A stretch of DNA of 64,000 nucleotides from Pseudoalteromonas arctica (GTDB lineage: Bacteria; Pseudomonadota; Gammaproteobacteria; Enterobacterales; Alteromonadaceae), in the NCBI RefSeq assembly GCF_012927645.1, contig NZ_JABBMT010000006.1, positions 1 to 64,000 of the forward strand, given 5' to 3'. Positions 1 to 7,752 of this stretch are shown here, piece after piece. The translations under genes and the position numbers were made by a program. The notes beneath the pieces were generated by a model. That model was not told where the DNA came from, did not search any database, and saw only the letters and a list, made by a program, of their open reading frames with translations. Position 1 is the stretch's first letter; the number at the start of each line of letters is the position of its first letter.

Positions 1-105
1 AATGACCTTGTGGTGCATGACTATATCACTACTTGCTTACAGCACCTTGCTGAGCAGCCAGATAACCTTGAGCCACTGCTACCTTGGAATATTAAGCAAG
101 GCTAG
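1..105 (+). CDS. tnpC: IS66-family transposase (TnpC), C-terminal fragment cut by window edge
   Basis: Frame 1 is open from base 1 to a TAG stop at 103-105 and gives 34 residues, ending with a Leu-Leu-Pro-Trp-Asn motif a few residues from the C terminus. That motif is typical of the small C-terminal domain of IS66 transposases (LLPWN). The gene is transcribed towards, and ends 22 bp from, the IS terminus. Only the tail is visible, so catalytic residues cannot be judged. Family assignment rests on this motif and on the GTAA-type end next to it. Confidence 0.75.
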   Translation, partial: NDLVVHDYITTCLQHLAEQPDNLEPLLPWNIKQG

Positions 106-127
106 GTGTCGTTAGCTATACGCTTAC
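1..127 (+). mobile_element. IS66-family insertion sequence, right-hand end only
   Basis: The first 127 bases are the end of an insertion sequence that continues off the left edge. They contain the last codons of an IS66-type transposase, 22 bases of non-coding end and a terminus reading CGCTTAC at 121-127. On the other strand this is GTAAGCG, which matches the GTAA-type ends of the IS66 family. The next eight bases, GCTGAAGT (128-135), would be the 8-bp target duplication usual for this family. The insertion lies inside tnsC: the tnsC reading frame runs cleanly up to 128 and then enters the IS end, picking up three foreign codons and a stop. The left end and the second copy of the duplication are not in the window, so the duplication is predicted, not seen. 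Confidence 0.85.
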
Positions 128-736
128 GCTGAAGTATTCAAGTTTTCTTTTTCTGACTAACCGAGAAGACCATTGTGGTTCTTCAGCTATTTTTGCAGCC
201 CAAGGCATACCAACTAGCACTATTGGCACTTTGGCTTCTTCACTAATAAACTTTAGCCCATTTGCGATTTGTTGCCTTTCTTGTACGCTTTTAAACTCTA
301 TTAACTCCTGAAACTCGTTAATAATTAATAACTCTACTTGAGCTTTAATTAAGCTTTCTACAAGCTTTTTAGTAAGGTCTGTTTTGTAGCCTCGTTTTTT
401 CATTTGGCTACTTCCGAATAGCTCCAGATCTGCCAGCATTTGGATTAAAGTTGCATCTAAGCCTTTCCCCCTAGATATACGACTTACTAATACTGGCATA
501 GTGTTTCGACTATAGCTTTGTGTAGCTAGGACTCTTTTTTTATAGTGATTAATGGTATGGCTTTTTCCTACTCCTGTATCACCAATTAATAGCATACATT
601 GCTGATCTGACTGAAATTTACGATTTAATCTTAGCTCATCAAAGTCATTAAAAATTGTTTTAATTTGAGGATGCATAACGATGCAATCGCTAAAGTTGCG
701 TAACTGTTCTATCTGTATTTCTGTTAAGGCATTCAT
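116..736 (-). pseudogene. tnsC: TnsC-like AAA+ transposition regulator, truncated by IS66 insertion
   Basis: TnsC is the ATPase that links target selection (TniQ or TnsD) to the TnsAB transposase. The frame starts at 736 with ATGA overlapping the tnsB stop. It shows a Walker A motif GDTGVGKS at residues 52-59 and a Walker B-like segment ELLIINEF around 135-142. It continues normally to Ser203. The last three residues and the TAG stop come from the IS66 end, so native coding sequence stops at base 128. Full-length relatives are usually more than 300 residues, so about a third, including the C-terminal part of the ATPase module, is missing or displaced beyond the IS. Unless an intact copy exists elsewhere, the element should be unable to move by itself. 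Confidence 0.88.
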
Positions 737-2574
737 TCAAATGCCTCTAAGTCATCATCCCAATCATCACAAGTGTTGTTACTAATATTTTTTTGCACAG
801 GGACTGCATCATCTTCAGAGACCTTAATAGTTCCTTTGCCTGTATTACTTACATCTGCTATTTGAGCCTGCTTTTTAACAGCTGTAATCTTTGCTTTAGT
901 TTTTGACTCAATAAAAGCTTCTTGTTCTTGCTTTACTCGCTCATGAATAGCCATGCGAGCTTTAGCTAAACCCAAACTATTTTTAGATTCCCTAATGATT
1001 TCTCTGTTAATTTTTTTTATTGTTTTATGCTCATAGACACTTAACCCATCCGTATAACCGGTAGGGTCTGTACACGGTACTTCTAGGTAGCTTTCTAACT
1101 CTTCTAAATAAACATAAATTTTTGAAATATCATCAGGGTCGACTTTAATCAGTTTTTTTAAAGTTTCTTTTGTTTGCGGATAATGTTTACGATAATCAGC
1201 TAAAGCAGTCGAGTCATACATTAGCTCTTGATATTTGATACCATTTCTCGATAATGTTCTTGAGTCTGAGATGCGCATTAACATTGAAAAACGCGCTTCC
1301 TCCTCTTCATTCATAGTCAATGGTGGATAAACATCAAACCCTTGTTCCCATCGCTTAATTGGGATACGAGTTTCACGTGAGTTACTATCTTGGTGGTATA
1401 CATCAACAATCCAGCGGTGAAATTCTTCTACAAACGTTGAAAAACGCATGATCGCATCTTTCTCAGGTTTATATTCTTCTTTTTCTAAAATATTTGAGAA
1501 TGTTTTCCCTGGTAATTCTGGTAAGAAATATTCATTAATCACTCCAAAAAAGCGCTCTATAAACGGTTTTAACCAAGGCTTACGTACAGGGTTATATTGA
1601 ATATTTATTCCTGCTGACTGACAAGCATGCTCTAAGTTTTTTGACCAGAACTCAGCACCATTATCTACTACTAAGTTTTCAAATTTTCCAAAGCAAGGCC
1701 AATCATTTTGTAGTTGTATATTCAGAGCATCAAGTGACTTTGGCTTAATCGCATGAGCAATAGCCTTCGCTGCAGATACATACGAAGGAGATTTATAACT
1801 AAGATGAAAACCAAGAACACAGCCACTAAATACATCAATAAGTAATGTTAGGTAAGGTCTTCCTATAGGGATAAGTAACTCATCATCAAGTAGAATTAAA
1901 TCAAGTGGGGTATGATCAATCTCTACACGCTCTAATATTCTTGTGGGGGGGACATGAGCAGCGCAGTAAGCAAACCATTGATCTGCTTTAAATTTGCCAT
2001 GTCTTGCCACCGCGACCGCATATGGGGGTATTGCTTTGATTCTTTTATTAAAGGCAGTGTAAGATATTATTGGGATCTTACCATCAACAATACTCTCATT
2101 TTCAATAATAATAAGGTCTTTATAGTACTGATAGGCAGTTGCTATAGTCGGTCTTTTAGCGTCTAAAAATCGCTCTAAAGCTTTATCAAAAAACTTATCA
2201 TCCCCTTCTATACGGTTGGTTCTGTTTCCCATTTTATGGCTTTTATCAGCAAGGGAGGCAATATCCCCATTGCTGTCGATGTATTTTTTACGCCAACGAG
2301 CAACAGTCCGCCAATTTGGCCGAACTTCGTCACGCCCTTTAAAAATCTCATCTAAAATAGGGTTTAAATTTAGCTGGGTCCATCCACGTGAAAGTTTTTT
2401 ATCTATAAAGCTAATTAGCTTATACCTTTGTAGCGCTTGGTTTTTCAAATCATCCGTAAAGGTATCCAAATCACGCTTGATCAAGTTAGTGTCATCTAAT
2501 TTGACATATTGTGTAGGTGTTTGTGGTTTGAGTGGCGCTAACGACTCGTCAAATTCATCGAAAAAATCTGTCAT
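733..2574 (-). CDS. tnsB: Tn7-like transposase subunit TnsB (DDE integrase fold)
   Basis: TnsB binds the transposon ends and joins the 3' ends to target DNA. The protein is about 613 residues. An N-terminal helix-turn-helix region (roughly residues 45-120, with a WRTVARWRKKY segment) precedes an rve/DDE catalytic core. The likely catalytic triad, counted from the upstream in-frame ATG at 2586, is Asp224 (VEIDHT), Asp308 (VVDNGAEF) and Glu344 (FIERFFG). A beta-barrel and a charged C-terminal tail for TnsC contact would follow. I chose the ATG at 2574 because it overlaps the tnsA stop as ATGA. The ATG at 2586 would add four residues. The frame appears intact, with no internal stop, so unlike tnsC it may still be functional. 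Confidence 0.9.
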   Translation of the reverse strand: MTDFFDEFDESLAPLKPQTPTQYVKLDDTNLIKRDLDTFTDDLKNQALQRYKLISFIDKKLSRGWTQLNLNPILDEIFKGRDEVRPNWRTVARWRKKYIDSNGDIASLADKSHKMGNRTNRIEGDDKFFDKALERFLDAKRPTIATAYQYYKDLIIIENESIVDGKIPIISYTAFNKRIKAIPPYAVAVARHGKFKADQWFAYCAAHVPPTRILERVEIDHTPLDLILLDDELLIPIGRPYLTLLIDVFSGCVLGFHLSYKSPSYVSAAKAIAHAIKPKSLDALNIQLQNDWPCFGKFENLVVDNGAEFWSKNLEHACQSAGINIQYNPVRKPWLKPFIERFFGVINEYFLPELPGKTFSNILEKEEYKPEKDAIMRFSTFVEEFHRWIVDVYHQDSNSRETRIPIKRWEQGFDVYPPLTMNEEEEARFSMLMRISDSRTLSRNGIKYQELMYDSTALADYRKHYPQTKETLKKLIKVDPDDISKIYVYLEELESYLEVPCTDPTGYTDGLSVYEHKTIKKINREIIRESKNSLGLAKARMAIHERVKQEQEAFIESKTKAKITAVKKQAQIADVSNTGKGTIKVSEDDAVPVQKNISNNTCDDWDDDLEAFE

Positions 2575-3200
2575 TGTGAAATCCATAATGTTGGGTTATT
2601 CGTTAGATCATCATCCTCTAAATCTGCTTTCAGCAAACCTTTATGAATCAACGCATATAAAAAAGACCGTGCTTCACCAATTGGTAAACCAAGCTGAGAA
2701 CTTATATCATTTAGCTTGATTGCCCCTGATTTATGAATAAAACTGAGCAGTTCGTTTTGAATGCCACTAACACCATAAACACCGGAATAACGGTGTAATA
2801 GTTTTAAGTTATTTAATATTGGATCTACCCTAATTTGCCTATCAGTTACTAGAACAAGGTCAATTCCCATTTTTAATGATGCATCTCGTCTAGCAGCAAA
2901 TTTTGCTCTAAATAGTGGAGAAGCAATTTTAGAGCAAGGTTTATATTCGTGGTATTTTTGGGTTTTATTCGTATACGAAATCAGTGCATCAGGTGTGTAT
3001 GGTAAGCTTTTACCCATAAACTCATATTTAAAGCCTTCAGGCTGACTCCCAAAACTCTCTATCAAGTCGTTATATTCATGATGAAAACATGCATCAAACT
3101 CTAATGTACTTTCACACATGATTACACTACAGACTTTAGTGCTTGCAAATTTGAATACATTTTTATTAGGAGAAGGCTTTCTTAAGTTGCGTATATACAT
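2571..3200 (-). CDS. tnsA: Tn7-like endonuclease subunit TnsA
   Basis: TnsA makes the 5' cuts at the transposon ends, allowing cut-and-paste rather than copy-in movement. The protein is 209 residues. It shows a restriction-endonuclease-like core with candidate metal ligands Glu34 (STLEFD), Asp71 (YTPDAL) and the E-x-K pair Glu85/Lys87 (HEYKP). A C-terminal winged-helix region (about 150-209) would contact TnsC. It is the first gene of a coupled tnsA-tnsB-tnsC operon: its TGA stop overlaps the tnsB start. No strong ribosome binding site is visible before the ATG at 3200. The short form (about 200 residues, against 273 in Tn7) agrees with I-F3-type elements. Confidence 0.9.
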   Translation of the reverse strand: MYIRNLRKPSPNKNVFKFASTKVCSVIMCESTLEFDACFHHEYNDLIESFGSQPEGFKYEFMGKSLPYTPDALISYTNKTQKYHEYKPCSKIASPLFRAKFAARRDASLKMGIDLVLVTDRQIRVDPILNNLKLLHRYSGVYGVSGIQNELLSFIHKSGAIKLNDISSQLGLPIGEARSFLYALIHKGLLKADLEDDDLTNNPTLWISQ

Positions 3201-3257
3201 GAGTAAAATAACTATTTTTTATTTGCATTGTACACATACTATACAAATAAAAATAAG

Positions 3258-3409
3258 TTATGTCACACTATGGTTTAAAATAAAAATAACCAACTGATAT
3301 TAAAGAGGTTAATTATTTACCTCTATTTTCATAAGAGGTTTTATGTCAAAGTATGATTTAATTATGTCAAGCTATGGTTATATTATGTCAAACTATGGTT
3401 TCAGCGACA
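3258..3409 (-). repeat. Tn7-like transposon end with four putative TnsB-binding sites
   Basis: Four 20-bp copies of a TTATGTCAnnnTATGGTTTA-type repeat lie at 3258-3277, 3341-3360, 3362-3381 and 3383-3402. The three outermost are spaced exactly 21 bp apart, about two helical turns. The fourth is 81 bp further in. The outermost copy runs into the terminus CAGCGACA ending at 3409. All are in the same orientation relative to the end. Repeated 20-22 bp sites at a TGT/ACA end are the recognised layout of TnsB-binding ends. TnsB binding is inferred from position and repetition. Confidence 0.85.
3304..3339. promoter_or_regulatory. AGAGGT inverted repeat upstream of tnsA
   Basis: AGAGGT (3304-3309) is followed by its inverse ACCTCT (3319-3324) and a further direct AGAGGT (3334-3339). 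All lie between the third and fourth TnsB-like sites and about 105-135 bp upstream of the tnsA start. It could be an operator for the tns operon or part of its promoter region. There is no direct evidence of function. Confidence 0.25.
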
Positions 3410-3414
3410 CAATT
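3410..3414. other. Predicted 5-bp target duplication of the Tn7-like element (CAATT)
   Basis: Tn7-like elements duplicate five bases on insertion. The five bases just outside the terminus are CAATT. The matching copy would be at the far end, outside the window, so this is a prediction from the position of the end. Confidence 0.5.
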
Positions 3415-3448
3415 AATGAGAATATGACAAAAAAATACGAATAAAGAA

Positions 3449-4204
3449 TTACACCATAGCAGCTTTGACATACACATCAAAACGGTTCTTTTTGGTTTTA
3501 ATCTGCATACTAGGCGTTTGGCTATTTAAAAACGGGGCGTAATCGGGGCGCTTAACCACCACTCGCTTACTGGCAAGTGGGTAGGCAAATGCGAGTAAGT
3601 CATCAGCATCATTATCAGCACCAACCAAGTCTTGGAATACCCGCATTTCTTTTTTTACTAGCGCTGATTTTTCACGGTGTGGAAACATAGGATCAAGGTA
3701 AACTACATCGGGCATGCTGTCACATTGCGCAAGTAAAGTATGGCTTGAGCCAAATACTAAGCTCATGTTTTGCTGCATCCATAAGCCAATTTCAGCGTCA
3801 TTGTAAGCGCGTTGCAAGCCATCATAAAGTAATGCCGCAACAACCGGGTGGCGTTCATATAAAATTACTTTACAACCCAGCGATGCCAATACAAAACCAT
3901 CACGTCCAAGGCCAGCTGTGGCATCAAGTACAACCGGTGTTGCGCCTTTATTCAAACCCACCGCTTTGGCGATAGACTGCCCTTTACCGCCGCCAAATTT
4001 ACGACGATGGGCCACAGCACCGGTAACAAAGTCAACGCTAATAGCGCCAAGTTTTGGTTCATCGGTTTTTCGTAAGCTTAATCCTTGATCATCATAATGA
4101 AGTGAAAAGCCTTCAATTTGTGCAGCCCACTCAGCAAGCCCAAAGCGCTGTTCAATTTCATTAAGATAAGCACGTACTTCTTTAAAAGGACACTGTATAA
4201 CCAA
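3449..4204 (-). CDS. rsmJ: 16S rRNA (guanine-1516-N2)-methyltransferase
   Basis: RsmJ methylates G1516 of 16S rRNA using S-adenosylmethionine. The sequence has the SAM-binding segment [12 protein letters not shown], the catalytic DPMFPHR motif, and the conserved tail KKNRFDVY near the C terminus. I place the start at a TTG (4204) because a GGAG ribosome binding site lies six bases upstream and the resulting 251 residues match the usual length (250 in E. coli). A TTG further upstream at 4243 has no such support. The codons for the conserved RFDVY tail are where guide RNAs of rsmJ-attached Tn7-like elements would be expected to pair. The gene itself is intact, since the transposon sits outside it. 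Confidence 0.93.
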   Translation of the reverse strand: MVIQCPFKEVRAYLNEIEQRFGLAEWAAQIEGFSLHYDDQGLSLRKTDEPKLGAISVDFVTGAVAHRRKFGGGKGQSIAKAVGLNKGATPVVLDATAGLGRDGFVLASLGCKVILYERHPVVAALLYDGLQRAYNDAEIGLWMQQNMSLVFGSSHTLLAQCDSMPDVVYLDPMFPHREKSALVKKEMRVFQDLVGADNDADDLLAFAYPLASKRVVVKRPDYAPFLNSQTPSMQIKTKKNRFDVYVKAAMV

Positions 4205-4261
4205 AATAAACTCCGACCATAAATAGCCCGCGAAGTATATCAACTGCTTGGCGCTATAGCA

Positions 4262-5443
4262 CTAAAATAGCTCAATACCAGTTTGCGCATTAACGTCTTG
4301 AGTGTGCTCCGGCGTAACAGTTTTACTCAAGCTGTCGATAAACTCGCTGCGCGATTCAATAATATGATTGAGCTGATGCTTAATAAAAGCCAAGTCATCA
4401 TTTAAGATTGTTAACTGTAATTGTGTTTGCTCTAATTGCTCAACTTGCAGTGGCAACGCTTGATGCGCAGCAAAAGTGGGATCTTGCTGTATAAGAGTGC
4501 GTAAATCAGATAGCTGAGTTGCTAGTTTTGCTACGGCATCTTCACGCGCCTCGCTACTGACAAATAATTGCGAAGAAAGCTCATTAAAAGCATTACCAAC
4601 CGCATGCGCTTGGGCCAGTGCTTTTTCGTTTACTTCCATATCTTGGATTTTAGCATTGGTTACTTCCAAAATATGCGGGAATAAATCTTTATAGCGGCCA
4701 TACAACACAACATCATCTAAAGGCATATTTTTAATTAAAATAGACACTTTCGGGTAATTAACAATAGTACGACTACTAAAATCAACAAAGCGATTAGAAT
4801 AACGATGCTTTTCTAATAACTCTTGCTCTAACGGACAAACACCACCGTCATCAGTACACACAATCCCTACATCTTGATACCAAAATGCCACAACCACATC
4901 GAGATTTAATGGTCGGAAGAGTTCAAAAAAATAGGCTGATAATGCTTGCACATCATGGGCGTGATAGATTTGCCCAACATAACGCATTATGCGACCCATA
5001 TCACCGGAGTCAGTCATGGCTATTTCAGCGGTGTTCTGCGCACGCGCTACATCATTTTTTAACTTAATAGAATGCTGACGATATTGATATAGCACCTGAA
5101 TACGCGCCATTAACTCCTCTGTATTAAAGGGCTTTACAATGTAATCTGCAGCACCGGCATTATAACCTTTAACACGCTCTGGTAACTCACTCTTACCTGA
5201 TAAAAACATAACCGGGATATCTTTGGTTTGCTCAATATTTTTTAACTCAGTGCATACTTGGTAACCACTTTTACCGGGCATTTCTACATCCAGTAAAATT
5301 ATATCTGGGTTATATTTTAGCGCTTGTCTTAACCCTTCATCACCATTTTTAGCATGAATTAACTGACAAAACCCCGCTAATGATTCTTCAATTACATGGT
5401 GAACATATTTATCGTCATCAATTGCCAGTACCAGTTTTGTCAT
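4262..5443 (-). CDS. Response regulator with REC domain and unassigned coiled-coil C-terminal part
   Basis: Residues 1 to about 120 form a receiver domain: acidic pair Asp9/Asp10, phosphoacceptor Asp52 (LLDVEMPG), Ser82 and Lys104 (YIVKPF). The remaining 270 residues match no DNA-binding, GGDEF or HD-GYP output that I can recognise. Residues about 145-265 look globular (with WYQDVG and CPLEQE segments) and about 270-375 are rich in heptad-like Leu/Gln and probably coiled coil. It probably acts by protein-protein contact. It is alone, 18 bp from the rsmJ start region, with no sensor kinase nearby. The ribosome binding site AAGGAATGGGG precedes the ATG at 5443. Confidence 0.85.
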   Translation of the reverse strand: MTKLVLAIDDDKYVHHVIEESLAGFCQLIHAKNGDEGLRQALKYNPDIILLDVEMPGKSGYQVCTELKNIEQTKDIPVMFLSGKSELPERVKGYNAGAADYIVKPFNTEELMARIQVLYQYRQHSIKLKNDVARAQNTAEIAMTDSGDMGRIMRYVGQIYHAHDVQALSAYFFELFRPLNLDVVVAFWYQDVGIVCTDDGGVCPLEQELLEKHRYSNRFVDFSSRTIVNYPKVSILIKNMPLDDVVLYGRYKDLFPHILEVTNAKIQDMEVNEKALAQAHAVGNAFNELSSQLFVSSEAREDAVAKLATQLSDLRTLIQQDPTFAAHQALPLQVEQLEQTQLQLTILNDDLAFIKHQLNHIIESRSEFIDSLSKTVTPEHTQDVNAQTGIELF

Positions 5444-5523
5444 GCCCCATTCCTTTTTATGGATTACCTAAAAAGCATAGTACGGAGCCCTAGTTTTGCG
5501 AAGAATTATTAGCTTAAAAGTAA

Positions 5524-5545
5524 AAAAGCGCCAAACGGCGCTTTT
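5524..5545 (-). terminator. Rho-independent terminator of prlC
   Basis: Stem AAAAGCGCC (5524-5532) / GGCGCTTTT (5537-5545) with loop AAAC. It is followed on the minus strand by a T run. It lies 25 bp after the prlC stop. Confidence 0.85.
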
Positions 5546-5569
5546 AAAACAATAAAATCAACTTACGAT

Positions 5570-7621
5570 TTAAGCTGCGATACCGCTGTGGCGCAATAGT
5601 GCATCTACACTTGGCTCACGCCCACGGAAGTTTTTAAACAATTCCATTGGCTCTTCACTGCCGCCTTTTTCTAAAATATGCTGCATAAAAGCTTGCCCTG
5701 TTTCTGGGTTAAAAATACCTTCTTCTTCAAATTTAGAAAACGCATCAGCCGAAAGCACTTCAGCCCATTTATACGAATAATAACCCGCGCTATAGCCACC
5801 TGCAAAAATATGACTAAAACCATGTTGAAAACGGTTAAACTCTGGCGCTTTAACAACTGACGTATGGCTACGTACTTCATCTAAACGCGCTTGAATTTGG
5901 CACTCTTCACCCGCTTGATAATCGTTATGGATTCTAAAATCAAATAACGAGAATTCGATTTGACGCAGCATTTGCATGCCTGAGTTATAGTTTTTAGCTG
6001 CTAGCAGCTTATCCAATAACTCTTTAGGCAATGGCTCACCCGTTTCATAGTGACCTGAAATAAAATTAAGTGCTTGTTCTTCATAACACCAGTTTTCTAA
6101 AAATTGGCTTGGTAGCTCAACAGCATCCCATGCAACACCATTAATACCCGCAACTGGCGCTGCATCAACTTGGGTTAGCATATGGTGAATACCATGACCA
6201 AACTCATGGAATAAAGTGGTAACTTCATTATGAGTAAACAGTGCAGGCTTATCGCCAACCGCTTTATTAAAGTTACACACCAAATACGCAACTGGCGTTT
6301 GTAACTCGCCATTGGCGCGTACTTTGCGACCCATACAGTCATCCATCCACGCGCCACCGCGTTTGTGATCACGCGCGTATAAATCAAGATAAAAACGGCC
6401 ACGCAGGGTATTGCTACTGTCGTAAATTTCAAAAAAGCGTACATCTTTATGATAACTATCAATGTCTTTTAACTCTTTAACACTAATACCAAATAAACGA
6501 TTTACGGTTTCAAACAAGCCGCTTAGTACTTTATCAGCAGGGAAATACGGACGCAGTACTTCATCTGATATTGAATATTTTTCTTGCTTGAGTTTTTCAC
6601 CGTAATAGCCATAGTCCCATGCAGCTAATTCATCCATGCCGTGTTTTTCCTTGGCGTACGCTTGTAGTTCAGCGAGCTCTTGCTCAGCTTGCGGTTTAGA
6701 TTTAGCGGCTAAGTCTTCTAAAAATGAGAATACTTGCTCTGGTGTTTCAGCCATTTTAGTAGCGAGTGACTTTTCAGCATAACTGGCAAAACCTAACAGT
6801 TGCGCAATTTCATGACGCAGCGCGAGTTCTTCGCTCATGATCGCTGAATTATCAAACTCACCTGCGTTAGGCCCTTGATCAGACGCACGAGTGATAAATG
6901 CTGTGTACGTTTCTTCACGTAATTCGCGATTATCAGCATACGTCATGATCGGTAAGTAAGACGGGAAATCAAGGGTAAATACCCAGCCGTCCAATTCTTT
7001 GCTTGCTGCGGTATCTGCCGCTAGCGCTAATGCCGACTCAGGTAAACCAGCAAGCTCAGTTTCATCTGTTATGTGCTTTTGCCACGCCAGAGTTGCATCC
7101 ATCACGTTATTACCAAACTTAGCCGCGAGCTCTGATAAGCGCGCGCTGATTTCGCCGTAACGCTTTTGCTGCTCAGGCGCCAAGGCAATACCTGACAATT
7201 CAAAGTCACGCAAGGCATTGGTGATGGTTTTTTGTTGCGCTGTATTTAAGGTTTTAAACTCGTCGCTGTTGTGTAGAGCGTTGTAGGCTTCATATAAGCC
7301 TTGGTGTTGACCTACAAAGGTTGAATACTCAGAGATAAGCGGTAAACACTGTTCGTATGCTTCACGTAATTCATCGCTATTAACTACTGAGTTCATATGC
7401 GATACCGGCGAAAACATTCGGGATAATTTATCGTCAACTTCTTCAAGAGGTAACACTAAGCCCTGCCAAGTGAATGATTTATTAGCCAGCACTTCATCTA
7501 TTTTAGCGCGGCATTCATCAATACCCGCTTTTAGCGCTGGCACAACATGCGCTGGCTTTATTTTTGAAAACGGTGGCAAGCCTTCAAGGCCTACTAGTGG
7601 GTTATTTTGTAAATCGCTCAT
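5570..7621 (-). CDS. prlC: Oligopeptidase A (M3 zinc metallopeptidase)
   Basis: This cytoplasmic zinc peptidase degrades oligopeptides, including cleaved signal peptides. The M3 family zinc motif HEFGH is present (LFHEFGHGIHH, about residue 470), with a downstream Glu ligand region in the VELPSQFLENW segment. I choose the ATG at 7621, giving 683 residues (E. coli PrlC has 680) beginning MSDLQNNPL, with GAGAG upstream. An in-frame ATG at 7705 would add 28 residues that do not look like the family. The gene is divergent from gor across a short intergenic region and ends in its own terminator. Confidence 0.94.
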   Translation of the reverse strand: MSDLQNNPLVGLEGLPPFSKIKPAHVVPALKAGIDECRAKIDEVLANKSFTWQGLVLPLEEVDDKLSRMFSPVSHMNSVVNSDELREAYEQCLPLISEYSTFVGQHQGLYEAYNALHNSDEFKTLNTAQQKTITNALRDFELSGIALAPEQQKRYGEISARLSELAAKFGNNVMDATLAWQKHITDETELAGLPESALALAADTAASKELDGWVFTLDFPSYLPIMTYADNRELREETYTAFITRASDQGPNAGEFDNSAIMSEELALRHEIAQLLGFASYAEKSLATKMAETPEQVFSFLEDLAAKSKPQAEQELAELQAYAKEKHGMDELAAWDYGYYGEKLKQEKYSISDEVLRPYFPADKVLSGLFETVNRLFGISVKELKDIDSYHKDVRFFEIYDSSNTLRGRFYLDLYARDHKRGGAWMDDCMGRKVRANGELQTPVAYLVCNFNKAVGDKPALFTHNEVTTLFHEFGHGIHHMLTQVDAAPVAGINGVAWDAVELPSQFLENWCYEEQALNFISGHYETGEPLPKELLDKLLAAKNYNSGMQMLRQIEFSLFDFRIHNDYQAGEECQIQARLDEVRSHTSVVKAPEFNRFQHGFSHIFAGGYSAGYYSYKWAEVLSADAFSKFEEEGIFNPETGQAFMQHILEKGGSEEPMELFKNFRGREPSVDALLRHSGIAA

Positions 7622-7752
7622 GTTAGCTCTCAAATCGTTTCGAATATGATTTTTAAGTTGGGGCGCAGCGCTTGAAATACAAGGGGCTTTTAACGGGTCT
7701 TTCATGTGTTATTATCGGATAAATACGTTTTATATAAACTTGAGGAATAACT

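Larger units (their letters stand above)
128..3409. mobile_element. Tn7-like transposon, tnsABC-proximal end, inserted downstream of rsmJ
   Basis: Visible parts are tnsA, tnsB and a truncated tnsC, all reading away from a transposon end at 3409. That end shows ACA on the plus strand (TGT...ACA termini are usual for Tn7-like elements) and a ladder of 20-bp repeats. By Tn7 convention the tnsA-side end is the right end, the one normally facing the attachment gene. The end sits 39 bp beyond the rsmJ stop codon at 3449. From established knowledge, the rsmJ 3' region is one of the attachment sites of type I-F3 CRISPR-associated Tn7-like elements (with guaC, yciA and ffs). Assigning this element to that class is an inference, since cas genes, tniQ, CRISPR and the far end all lie outside the window. 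Confidence 0.85.

Noticed and set aside
2216..2719. 167-codon plus-strand frame across the tnsB/tnsA junction
   Set aside because: Antisense to tnsB and tnsA, which carry the catalytic motifs; no ribosome binding site or family resemblance.
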